64,000 bases of DNA from Tranzscheliella williamsii (taxonomy: Eukaryota > Basidiomycota > Ustilaginomycetes > Ustilaginales > Ustilaginaceae). Of the stretch, positions 20,175 to 29,603 are shown one piece after another (the first letter of the stretch is position 1; each line of letters starts with the position of its first letter). Under the pieces are notes generated by a model. That model ran no database searches. It was not told the origin of the DNA and saw only the letters and a list, made by a program, of their open reading frames with translations. The DNA is taken from assembly GCA_023212725.1 (NCBI GenBank), contig JALBYF010000013.1:243456-307455 (forward strand). Direction: 5' to 3'. Both the position numbers and the translations under genes were made by a program.

Positions 20175-20807
20175 CTAGGCGAGCCATGTCTTGTACTCTG
20201 GGTTGGTGAACTGGCCGTCGGCGTCGAGGCAGGCCTGGGGATGGGCGGAGGCGGGGGTGGGTGGATGTCAGATGTCAGCTCGGCGCGTGCGCGGTGGCGG
20301 GCAGCGGCGACGTACCTTTTCGAATTCCACCTGGGCGGTCTCGCCGTGGTCGGCGCTGCGGCTTGCGAAGCACGTCCTGGCGTGGAACGGGAACTTGTCC
20401 TTGTACAAAGCTGGGTCCAGGTCCGCCTCGGGCAGGGTGACCGTGTTGTCGCAGCGCCACAGCAGCTGCTCGCCGCCAACGGCGCGGGTCCCTCTCGCTC
20501 GCCGGGAGCGTCGCGACCCGGTCAGCACCTCTGCCAGCCCCCTGCGACCGCCATCCTCCTCGACCGGCATGCTGGCGATAGGGCGGCAGGATGAATCGCA
20601 CACCCCCAGCTCAGTCCCTTGCTTGCTGTCCAGGACGAGCGGCGTGTAGTACATCTTGGCGCCATTGCAGCGTTCGTGCGGTTTCTGCGTCGACACGCTG
20701 CCGGACAGCGGCGAGCATGTCGCCAAGCCCGTCATCGCGGTCATGACGACCAGGACCGCCAGTGCTGGCCGCACCCAAGTGTCGTGCAAGAGAGGATGCC
20801 ATCTCAT
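20175..20807 (-). CDS. Small Cys-containing secreted protein, candidate effector
   Basis: Two exons, 20807-20316 and 20234-20175; the 81-base intron (GTACGT...CCCAG) joins VEFEK to ACLDADGQFTNPEYKTWLA in phase 0, before a TAG stop. The 183-residue product has a signal-peptide-like N-terminus (RPALAVLVVMTAMTGLATCS) and several Cys in the mature part (ERCNG, GVCDSSC, WRCDN, ARTCFA, ACLDA). If the intron is not spliced, a 12-residue Arg/Cys-rich tail would end at 20268. I recognise no domain. Small Cys-bearing secreted proteins with lineage-specific sequence are typical of smut effectors, but that role is inference. It is convergent with DUO1. Confidence 0.68.
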
Positions 20808-22360
20808 GATGGGTTTATCCAGTTACACATTGAGCAGCGAATAACATGGAAGAACGGACGGTCGCAGGAGGAGAAGAACAGCGCAAGCGGCGTGGGCATT
20901 CAGGTCTGGCCGTCGCATGGAGGGAGGTACCGCAGTCGGCGTGGAAGGGCCTGTGCGCAGGCGGACGAGCCAACGCCATGCTGGCGACAAGGCGACTAAG
21001 TTGGATACTTCTGATGCAACTCCGCCGGCTGCTTGCAGGAGCGGACGCCCACAAGCCTGCGTCAGCAGCCCAGCTGCCGAGGGTGTCCACGAGGTGCGAC
21101 TGGGCATGACGCGGGAACCAAGGCGCGCGAAGCGAAAGCAGAAAATAGAATGACAGGGTCAGAGGTGCATGAGCCGCACATGTCCAAATCGGCCTTTCTC
21201 TGTTGTGAGCGTGGAGAAAGGATACCTCACGAGCACCCCTAAAGTGTCGCAGTCTTTCGCTCACACCCTTTCTTTCTGCCATCTCGGCGTCTTTTTTGAG
21301 CCCGCTTTGCGTTGAGCCCGCTTTACATCCATACATCCATGATTGAGCCCGCCGTCGTTCTGGCCCGGCAGCACCGTGCAGACGCAATCGTGGACACTGG
21401 CCTTTTCGTCTGTGGTCGCACTGCAGGATAAAATCAACTCTGCCTAAGCGGGGCACCTCCCCTTCCCTCTCTTGCCTTGCCATGTGTCAGGCCAAGCAGA
21501 AGGCTCCGGAACATATGACTGTACTGAATGCTGAAGTCGTAGCCGACAGCACACGCAGGTAGCATGGGGTGACTGAGCCTCACATCCAAGGCAGGAGCTA
21601 AATACAGCCATGAGTGGGGTGTCGGCAATTTAAGAGGGGCAATGTTACAGCCACACCCACTTTGAAAAGGGGGCAGAGCGGCACTTCAAATTGGAACCGA
21701 CAAAAGTCGTGACCAAGATCAAGACTGTTGCAAAACTAGCGGTGTTGACTAGTTGCCTCGGCCTGGAATCGCCGAAGTACATGTTTGGGGTCATTCGGGT
21801 AAGTTGGCTTAACAATAATAATGCCAACCCGACACCATATGCATGCGCGTGGATGTTACCTATCATTACTGTAGCTTCGTCCTTCTCTCAGGCTGACACA
21901 GAGCTGATACGCGAGCTGGGGGAACTCTGCTAGAGTCACGGTTGAGGTGATGATACCCTTACCCGACACGATCAAATTCACATGGCGCGCTGTGGCGCAT
22001 CGCAACGGAATTCAAGTGGATGTCGAAAGTACTGATCTTTCGTACCGCGGTGTGTACGCGTTGGTACCAGCTTGAGCAAACTGACCCAATGCATGATGCG
22101 ATGGTGATAGTCAGAAGAGATGAGGGAACGGCAGAGGCAGTCGGCTGCGACTGGAACCCTCCTCGCCACATTCTTCTACCGTGGTACAACTTCAACCGCC
22201 CTTGTTGGGGAAACCGTGCCGGCTATGTCGTGTTCGGTGCAGCATAGCCCAGCCCATCGTCTTCGGCTTCCATTCGGGCTTGTATGCACACTCTCCTCAG
22301 AGGCTTGCACTGACCGCTATCCTTCGTGCAGCGCGATAGTACCTCTGCGTGGTCCTGTGT
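20808..22360. other. Gene-poor stretch
   Basis: About 1.55 kb with no credible protein. Base composition is more AT-rich than in flanking genes, and short frames on both strands lack recognisable sequence. No tRNA B box, tandem repeat or transposon gene was seen. Confidence 0.45.
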
Positions 22361-24223
22361 TCAATGTCTTGCCGGACGATTTGGTCTGAGAGCCCTCCTA
22401 TAGATCTCTTCTTGGTCGCGTCTGACCGTCTCGCACCTCTCCCACTGCGCCTGAAGGTGCGTGTCTTTGAAAGCGATCAAGGATCGGCTGTGAGCGTCTG
22501 TGTATCGTTGTGCGCTTCGGCCCAGATTTGAGACCGGCTTTGAAGCATTCATCGCTTCTACAGCATGAACTGAAGGGGGAACGTCTTCGGATAGAGCCCC
22601 GTGCCTTGATGTCCTTCGGATCGATGGGAACAATTTCAGCTCTTTATCATCCAGATCCTCATCCTTGATGCCGGCAAGCAGTTTGAGACAGGCAAGCAGA
22701 TCCTTAACTGAACGCAGCGGAATACCTTTCTGTCTTGCCACCTCGATCTCGACAGCCTCTTCCCTTGCTCTGTCTTCTTGCTCCTGTTGCTGTTTTTCTC
22801 GCATCTCGCGGTTTCGCAACAGCAATCTTTCCTCCCGGCGGCGGTACTTTGCATCGTTTTCCGGCACGGTGATCTTAGGCAGAATGAATGCTCCCATCGG
22901 TTGCTCCCAAAAAGAAAGCAGATGGATGGCGGAAGTTTGAAGGGTGGCTGCCGGTTGGGGCCGAATGGGTGCGAGGCTCGCGTTGATGCGTGTCGATCGT
23001 CGAAGGCTGTACTCTTCCGGAAACTGTCGGGCTTCGTTATCCACACTCAAAGAGTCGAAGCTGTGAGCCCTCGAGCCATCATCATCATCATTAAGAGATT
23101 CAGACATTTGCGCAATGCGACGCCGACTTGCTCGCTTCTTCTTCTTCTTGAGCAATATGGTCAAAGATACGTCGTCGTCGTCGTCGTCTACATCATCCCA
23201 GCCGTCTTCTTTGATACCAACATGATCCTTGTCGCTCAGCTCCTTGGCGGTACTAATCGAGGTCGAGTTTGGTTTCGAGTTCTCGCCTTGGCGGAAAGAC
23301 TGGATCGGCAACGCTTCGCTCTTCTGGGGCGAAGCTCGACCTGATATGGGCATCGCCTTACGCTCATCTCCAACGTGTGCGACTGTGGGCTGAAGCACTA
23401 CTGAGGACTTTCTCTTCTCGAGGCTGTACTCCTCTTTAGCTCCTTTCGTCTCCGGACGTTCAACGATTGCAGATTTCTCGGGTAGTTTTAAAACAGCAGC
23501 AGTTTTAGCCTGGTTTTGCTTGCTTGCAGCAACGACAGGAGAAGGCGGTACGGAAGGCTTAAAATACTTGGTCGTTTCGGGAGCCTTCAGAGCTGCTGCT
23601 AGAGGGTCGAAAGCGGGGGCTGCCTTCGCAGCGTAGAAGTCGAGAGAATGGTCCCGAGTCTGGCGGATCTTGGAGTCTGTATCCGTCTTGGGCCTCTCGG
23701 AGTGGGTCGGCGAGGTAGTGACGGCGTTGTCAATGGTCAACCTCGCCAGTTTATCGAGAAACTCGTCGTGGGCTTGAATGGCCACACTATTGGAAACAGA
23801 GACAAAGCGATAGCGGATGATTTTACCAAACCCGTCGTAACCGCCGCCGGCTGACCTAGCCACGATCGCCAGAGAAATCTCCCTGACATTGCCGAATACC
23901 CAGTCCTGCGCTCGCCAGGACCAAAACGCGTCTACAAGGCGGCACAGGCTTGGGTTGTCAAGTCTATTCTGAAAGAGCAGATCGACGTCAAGGTAGATGA
24001 CATATTCCTTCGATTGGAAGGAGTCACGACCAAGGAGGATGGCCGCGCCATGCGGGTAGCTCTCTTTGGCGACGCGTAGCTCAAAGGCGTCTCCACTAAT
24101 CCCGCCGATTTTGATGACAACAATAGGCTGCTTTTCATCGTCGATGTACTGGACCAATTCTTTGCGAAGGGCAAAGTCCTTTAGACTAGCGATCCAGACT
24201 CCGTCCTGGTCAGGCGCTGTCAT
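22361..24223 (-). CDS. Unrecognised protein with globular N-terminus and charged coiled C-terminus
   Basis: A 620-residue intronless frame starting at an ATG (MTAPDQDGVWIASLKDFALR). Residues 1 to about 170 look like a folded alpha/beta domain rich in aromatic and aliphatic residues (PIVVIKIGGISGDAFELRVA, KEYVIYLDVDLLFQNRL). The middle (175-400) is disordered, with an Asp run (VDDDDDDVSLT) encoded by a GTC/GAC repeat, a KKKKKR basic patch and RRSTR. A Glu/Arg/Gln-rich helix is found near 455-500 (RREERLLLRNREMREKQQQE). A nuclear location is suggested only by the basic patches. I recognise no family; an N-terminal part of a SUMO-protease-like protein was considered, but no catalytic domain is present. 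Confidence 0.6.
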   Translation of the reverse strand: MTAPDQDGVWIASLKDFALRKELVQYIDDEKQPIVVIKIGGISGDAFELRVAKESYPHGAAILLGRDSFQSKEYVIYLDVDLLFQNRLDNPSLCRLVDAFWSWRAQDWVFGNVREISLAIVARSAGGGYDGFGKIIRYRFVSVSNSVAIQAHDEFLDKLARLTIDNAVTTSPTHSERPKTDTDSKIRQTRDHSLDFYAAKAAPAFDPLAAALKAPETTKYFKPSVPPSPVVAASKQNQAKTAAVLKLPEKSAIVERPETKGAKEEYSLEKRKSSVVLQPTVAHVGDERKAMPISGRASPQKSEALPIQSFRQGENSKPNSTSISTAKELSDKDHVGIKEDGWDDVDDDDDDVSLTILLKKKKKRASRRRIAQMSESLNDDDDGSRAHSFDSLSVDNEARQFPEEYSLRRSTRINASLAPIRPQPAATLQTSAIHLLSFWEQPMGAFILPKITVPENDAKYRRREERLLLRNREMREKQQQEQEDRAREEAVEIEVARQKGIPLRSVKDLLACLKLLAGIKDEDLDDKELKLFPSIRRTSRHGALSEDVPPSVHAVEAMNASKPVSNLGRSAQRYTDAHSRSLIAFKDTHLQAQWERCETVRRDQEEIYRRALRPNRPARH

Positions 24224-24847
24224 TGTTTCGCAATTGATTCAGTACCCGTGCCCAGACAGGTTGGCGTTCACCTATGTGGGCGGGACAAATTGGTGGGCAA
24301 GAACAAAGGAAAAAAAGCACAAAAATTGGGATACTCGGGGTACTCAGCTTGAGAAATGAACAGGGTGGGGCCTTGTGCTTGGTTTGCTGCATGGAAACAC
24401 TCCGCGCTTTCCGGATCTATGCGTGTCGAGGCCAGCGACAGACCCGTGCGTAACTTCACTTCCCCCTTGCTATCCGACTCAGCCTCGGAAACAAGCCGTC
24501 AGGTTAGACAAGTCAAATCAACGATCGGTAGCAGCAGCTAGTCCGGCTTTGAAGCCAGAACCTTCACAATGTACTGGGACACTGTACGGAGATGTATGCA
24601 CTCTTCCAGATGTTGCATCGAATCCGTAGTCTCAACCGGTGTGAATTTCAAGACCGTGGCGTGAACGAAACGTAAGTCAAGGCAAAGATTCGGCTTAGTC
24701 TGATCCTGCGTCAGATCAAATGAGTGACAGAAGCTTGTCACACGGCACAGCCTAACGCAGGCGGGACGAAGTTGTATTTGGCGGGCAAGATACAAAATTG
24801 GACCTTCCGGTTAAGCTTTGGAGCAGGCGTAGTAGTCCATTTGACCC
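24224..24847. other. Spacer between two minus-strand genes
   Basis: This 624-base region holds the promoter of the gene ending at 24223 and the 3' region of the complex I subunit gene. Nothing else was recognised. Confidence 0.4.
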
Positions 24848-25624
24848 TTACGCATAGTTCTCGCTGTAAGAGGCATAGTAGGCAAAGATTAGCATGCGGG
24901 AAGCAAGCGGACAAAGAAGCGTCGAACGGGGAAGGATGACATACGCAGGATAGTAGGCGTGCGGGTCGTGGGGGACGGCACCCTTTTGCAGCTTGAGAAT
25001 GTGGTGTGGACGCTTGAACGGCGGCTGTGGGGGCAAGTTGGTGGTAGAGTAGTATCCTACAGCTGAAGCGTCAGAAGACTTGTGCACTTGAGCAAGCACA
25101 TCGGTGAAAGCTGTTGGCGACTCGAGGTCGGTAGGTCGGGTGAGCGCAGTGGTGTTGGATGTGTCCTCGGGTGGTTGAAGGCTATACACGCGGGATGGGT
25201 GGGGATGAGAGGTTAGAGACTACACTTGCACAAACGAACCGAGCGTCTAGCGCTGCTCCCCACGGTATACGTACGTTCGGCTTCCGTCTTCGTTAGGAGA
25301 GGAAAGGAGAAGTGTGGTGAGGTCCTTCTGGGTGATCATCTCCGTTTGGGGGTACATCCGTCGAAAATCTCGGCTGTGGTACATATTGGAAGCGGGGTCA
25401 GAGGCTGCACTTGGCGGCGTCGCAGACCTCTCAGGGCGCGAGCCGGGCGCAGGCCATCGGTTGGCCTCCACCAGAGGCAGGCCGGACGAGATCTCGGGGT
25501 TGGCGGAAAGCATACTCCGAATCTTCCGCCAGAAAGGGGTTTTGCCTTCAACATAGGTGTAGCTATGCGGAGAAGCATAGTTCTTGGCTTCGTTCAGAAG
25601 CGTTCGAGAAGCTCGCATCGCCAT
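24848..25624 (-). CDS. Mitochondrial complex I 21 kDa-type accessory subunit (NDUFA7/B14.5a-like)
   Basis: Three exons, 25624-25275, 25181-24945 and 24863-24848; introns start GTACGT and GTATGT and end TATAG and TACAG. The 200-residue product begins MAMRASRTLLNEAKNY, which could serve as a targeting helix. FWRKIRSMLSANPEISSGLP is followed by APGSRPERSATPPSAASDPA and NMYHSRDFRRMYPQTEMITQ. The NxYxxRDxRRxxPxxxxxxQ spacing is that of the NDUFA7/B14.5a family and fungal 21 kDa subunits of NADH:ubiquinone oxidoreductase. The last coding exon is only 16 bases (ends AENYA). It is divergent from AlaRS. The family call rests on the motif and length from memory. Confidence 0.72.
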
Positions 25625-26046
25625 CTTTGCAAACCTTAAGACCGAAAGTGATATGATGGTATATGAGAAGAGTGTGAGCCGAAGCGCTCCTAGTCTTGCT
25701 AATCCACTTATTCTCACGCGGTCGGATGCGATTGCTAACATCAAGCAAGTGGTTGGCTTTATCTGCTCCCACCGAGGCACGTGAAGCGCGACCAATTTGT
25801 ATCGTACGAAACATTTTCCCAGACCTACAAAATCGAGTCAATCGCGGGTGTTGGCATTCTGATTCGCTGAGGCCAATCGATGAAGTATGGCCGAAGGTGC
25901 CAACACCGCAAAGAGATGGTAAAGAACAGTTTGCATGGTCTGTCACCGTTGCGTCTTCCGACTAACCACTGTCCTTTGCAACTATAGAGCAGGGTACACT
26001 TCCTTGATCTCCACAGAGGACGTCCGGATCACTGGTTCGCTGTTTG
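25625..26046. other. Divergent promoter of complex I subunit and AlaRS genes
   Basis: A 420-base spacer between divergent mitochondrial/translation genes. No further feature was recognised. Confidence 0.4.
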
Positions 26047-29000
26047 ATGCAATCAGTCCGCCCATCGAAGAACGCCTTCGCCTCGACTTTTCGCTTTTTT
26101 GCCTCTCAAAGAGTCCTAGCACGGCCTTTGTGGATATCCAGAGCGGCACAGCAACCCCCACAGCGTGTCTTTCTTGCAGCGAGTCTGAGCTTCTCAACGC
26201 CCTGCGACTTACGTGGACCAAACTCTTGGCGCAGCACGTCAACGTTCAGCCGCCAGTCCCTGCCCATCATGGCTGACGCCCCGATCGCCGGCTCTTCTGC
26301 CACTGCTTCTCGATTCGGTGACTGGCCCGCAACCAAAGTTCGAGACACTTTCATCGACTACTTCAAGCAGCGCGGCCACACCTTCGTTCCATCGTCGTCC
26401 ACCATCCCCTATGAGGACCCCACCCTACTCTTTGCCAATGCTGGCATGAATCAATACAAGCCTATTTTCCTAGGCATCGCAGACCCCAACTCCGCCTTTG
26501 GCTCCATGAAGCGAGCTGTCAACTCGCAAAAGTGCATTCGAGCAGGTGGAAAACACAATGATCTCGACGACGTCGGAAAGGACACCTACCATCACACCTT
26601 CTTCGAGATGCTGGGCAACTGGTCTTTCGGTAACTACTTCAAGAAGGAGGCTATTGAGATGGCTTGGGAGCTGCTCACGAAGGTCTACGGCCTTCCTGCT
26701 GATAGGCTCTATGTCACCTACTTTGAAGGCGACGCCAAGCAGGGATTGGAACCGGATCTGGAAGCCCGCGACCTGTGGCTCAAGGTTGGCGTCGCAGATG
26801 ACCACATTTTGACAGGCGACGCCAAGGACAATTTCTGGGAGATGGGCGCTACTGGACCGTGCGGACCTTGCTCCGAGATCCACTACGATCGCCTCGGCGG
26901 GCGAAACGCCTCGGATCTTGTCAACAAGGACGACCCAAACGTCATCGAGATCTGGAACAACGTCTTCATGCAATTCAACCGTGAGGAAGACGCATCATTG
27001 CGACCTCTGCCCGCAAAGCACATCGATACTGGTATGGGTTTCGAGCGTCTTGTCTCCATCTTGCAGGATAAACCCTCGAACTACGACACGGACGTTTTCA
27101 CTCCCATCTTCAACCAGATCCAGCAGCTGACCGGCGCTCGCCCTTACTCTGGCAAGTTGGGAGCAGAGGACAAGGATGGCATCGATACCGCCTACCGTGT
27201 TGTCGCAGACCACGTCCGCACTCTGACTTTTGCCATCTCGGATGGCGGAGTGCCGGACAGAGATGGACGAGGCTACGTACTGCGTCGAATCCTTCGTCGT
27301 GGGACTCGATACGTACGAAAGTACTTCCAGGTCCCTATCGGCTCCTTCTTCTCTCAGCTGGTTCCCACGCTGGTAGACCAGATGGGGCACTTTTTCCCCG
27401 AGATTACCAAGAAGATCGAGGACGTCAAATCCATTCTGGATGAAGAGGAAGTCTCCTTTGCCCGCACCTTGGATCGTGGAGAGAAACTCTTCGAAGAGTA
27501 CGCCAGCAAAACCAAAGCTGCAGGCAAGAAAGAGTTGAGCGGCAGCGATGTCTGGAGACTGTATGACACATTCGGCTTCCCCGTCGACCTTACCCTTATC
27601 ATGGCCGAAGAGCAAGGCCTCGGTGTCAACGAAAAGGAATTCGAGGCAGCCCAGGCTGAGTCAAAAGAAGTATCCAAGGCGGGCGGCAAGAAGGGAGAGG
27701 CTGAAGCTGTCAAGTTTGATGTGCATGACTTAGGCCACCTGGAAAAGGATACCTCCGTTCCCAAGACGCAGGACGACTTTAAATATGGCGTTTCGACCGT
27801 CAAAGCCTCCATCAAGGCAATCTACCAGGACCACTCCTTCTTCCCCGAAACAGAAAAGCTTAACGACAAGTCGAAAAACTTCGGTATCCTTCTCGACAGA
27901 ACCTGTTTCTACGCTGAAAGTGGCGGTCAGCAGGCTGACACAGGTTCGATTGTAATCGATGGCAAGACCGAATTCATCGTCGAGGATGCGCAAGTCTCCT
28001 CCGGCTATGTTTTGCATATCGGACATCTGAAGTATGGCGACCTTTCTCTAAATGACGAGGTCGCTGTCTCGTACGATGTGAATCGACGAGGCCCTCTCCA
28101 GTCGAACCACACTGCCACACATATCCTCAATTTCGGTCTGAGAGAGATTCTTGGGGATCACATTGATCAGAAAGGCTCCCTCGTCGCAGCCTCCAAGCTC
28201 CGTTTCGACTTTTCGCATAAGCAGGGAGTCAGTGTTTCGGATCTCAAAAAAATTGAGGACACCTCGCTCGACTGGATCAAGCGTGATGTCGGTGTTTTCT
28301 CGAAGGAGATGGAGCTCGACATCGCTCAACAAATTCCTGGTCTTCGGGCTGTTTTTGGCGAGACCTATCCAAACCCCGTGCGCGTTGTCACTTTGGAATT
28401 CGATCTGGATACCATCGCGGGCGACATTGACAACCCGAAGTGGCGAGGAACTTCCGTCGAGTTCTGTGGAGGGACCCATGTCAACAAGACAGGCGACATC
28501 AGGGACTTTGTCATCACTGAAGAGTCTGGAATCGCCAAGGGGATTCGCCGTATCATTGCCGTCACTGGCGACGAGGCAGCTGCCGTCTCCAAGGTCGCTG
28601 ACGATGCCGAGGCAAAGCTTGCCGAGATCGATGCAATCGCCGACCAGGGTGCCAAGGATGCTGCCCTTAAGACTTTCAGCACGGATCTGTCTCGACTCGA
28701 CATCAGTGTTGTTCGAAAAGCTGCCTTGAACGACAAGTTCACCAGCATCCGGAAGACACTCGATACTGGACTGAAGGCGAAGGACAAGGCCGACGCGAAG
28801 ACTGTTGTCGATGCCGTCGAGGCCCACTTCAAGGAGAATCCAAACTCTACGGTCTTCATCAGCAAGTTCGATGTCGGTGCCAGCATGAAGGCGCTGCAGG
28901 CTGCTGTCAACGCGGTCAAGAAAATGGGGAAGACGGGCTATTTCTTTTCGGAGGAGCTCGACCCGAACGGCGCTACGCTGGCTGACGGCCACGCACTCAA

Positions 29001-29232
29001 GGCCAAGGTTGTCCATGTCGCCACCGTCAACAAGCACGACCAGTCCAAGGGCCTCGCCGCCAAGGAGTGGGTAGAGACCTCCGCCCTGCACGTCGGTGGA
29101 AAGGGCGGAGGAAAGCACGACTCGGCCCAGGGCGTCGGCGAGATGGGCGGTCAAGCCCTCGACGATGCCGTCGAATCCGCTAGGCGCTTCTACACACTCA
29201 AATGTGTCGAGAGTGGGATGCCTTTGCAGTGA
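26047..29232 (+). CDS. ALA1: Alanyl-tRNA synthetase, probably dual cytosolic/mitochondrial
   Basis: Charges tRNA-Ala with alanine. The full frame from ATG 26047 is 1061 residues. From the in-frame ATG 26269 (MADAPIAGSSATASRFGDWP) it is 987, close to the usual cytosolic length. The first 74 residues are Arg/Ser/Ala/Phe-rich with no acidic residues until about position 53, as in a mitochondrial presequence, so two start sites on one gene would supply both compartments, as known for yeast ALA1. The class II catalytic domain shows LLFANAGMNQYKPIFLG and GPCGPCSEIHYD. The editing domain has SNHTATHILNFGL and CGGTHVNKTGDI, zinc-type His/Cys motifs. A C-terminal domain with GKGGGKHDSAQG ends the protein. 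No introns. Confidence 0.93.
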   Translation: MQSVRPSKNAFASTFRFFASQRVLARPLWISRAAQQPPQRVFLAASLSFSTPCDLRGPNSWRSTSTFSRQSLPIMADAPIAGSSATASRFGDWPATKVRDTFIDYFKQRGHTFVPSSSTIPYEDPTLLFANAGMNQYKPIFLGIADPNSAFGSMKRAVNSQKCIRAGGKHNDLDDVGKDTYHHTFFEMLGNWSFGNYFKKEAIEMAWELLTKVYGLPADRLYVTYFEGDAKQGLEPDLEARDLWLKVGVADDHILTGDAKDNFWEMGATGPCGPCSEIHYDRLGGRNASDLVNKDDPNVIEIWNNVFMQFNREEDASLRPLPAKHIDTGMGFERLVSILQDKPSNYDTDVFTPIFNQIQQLTGARPYSGKLGAEDKDGIDTAYRVVADHVRTLTFAISDGGVPDRDGRGYVLRRILRRGTRYVRKYFQVPIGSFFSQLVPTLVDQMGHFFPEITKKIEDVKSILDEEEVSFARTLDRGEKLFEEYASKTKAAGKKELSGSDVWRLYDTFGFPVDLTLIMAEEQGLGVNEKEFEAAQAESKEVSKAGGKKGEAEAVKFDVHDLGHLEKDTSVPKTQDDFKYGVSTVKASIKAIYQDHSFFPETEKLNDKSKNFGILLDRTCFYAESGGQQADTGSIVIDGKTEFIVEDAQVSSGYVLHIGHLKYGDLSLNDEVAVSYDVNRRGPLQSNHTATHILNFGLREILGDHIDQKGSLVAASKLRFDFSHKQGVSVSDLKKIEDTSLDWIKRDVGVFSKEMELDIAQQIPGLRAVFGETYPNPVRVVTLEFDLDTIAGDIDNPKWRGTSVEFCGGTHVNKTGDIRDFVITEESGIAKGIRRIIAVTGDEAAAVSKVADDAEAKLAEIDAIADQGAKDAALKTFSTDLSRLDISVVRKAALNDKFTSIRKTLDTGLKAKDKADAKTVVDAVEAHFKENPNSTVFISKFDVGASMKALQAAVNAVKKMGKTGYFFSEELDPNGATLADGHALKAKVVHVATVNKHDQSKGLAAKEWVETSALHVGGKGGGKHDSAQGVGEMGGQALDDAVESARRFYTLKCVESGMPLQ

Positions 29233-29603
29233 GTGCGCTTCAGGCTGCACCTTTTCCATCTGTGTAATCCATCTCTTCCCATCGTCTATTGATTCTCAAT
29301 GTCACGATGTCACAAAGAAAACATTCACCATGCATTTCGTCATTACGGGACTGTTGGACTCAACTGAACAGCCAGATGTGGTGTATTTTGTGGCACAAGG
29401 TTCGGGCCAAACGAAGACTTTGTTTTCAGAGCATGTCAGCGTGGCTCGTCCTGATACTTGGACCTGGCCGATTGCATCGTACTTGGCTGGGTCGGCTTGT
29501 GTCGGTGGAAGCGCAGAAGCCCGCTTGCCTCAGACAACGGCGAGTCGGCACTAGTCGGCTAATACAGGTCTTCGCAAATAGGTTCAGGTCCGAGTCGTGG
29601 TAA
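29233..29603. other. Convergent 3' spacer
   Basis: A 371-base region between the stops of AlaRS (+) and the zinc-binding protein gene (-). No gene or clear terminator was recognised. Confidence 0.4.

Noticed and set aside
28048..29259. 403-codon frame antisense to AlaRS
   Set aside because: It is antisense to the conserved editing and C-terminal domains of AlaRS and has no domain of its own.
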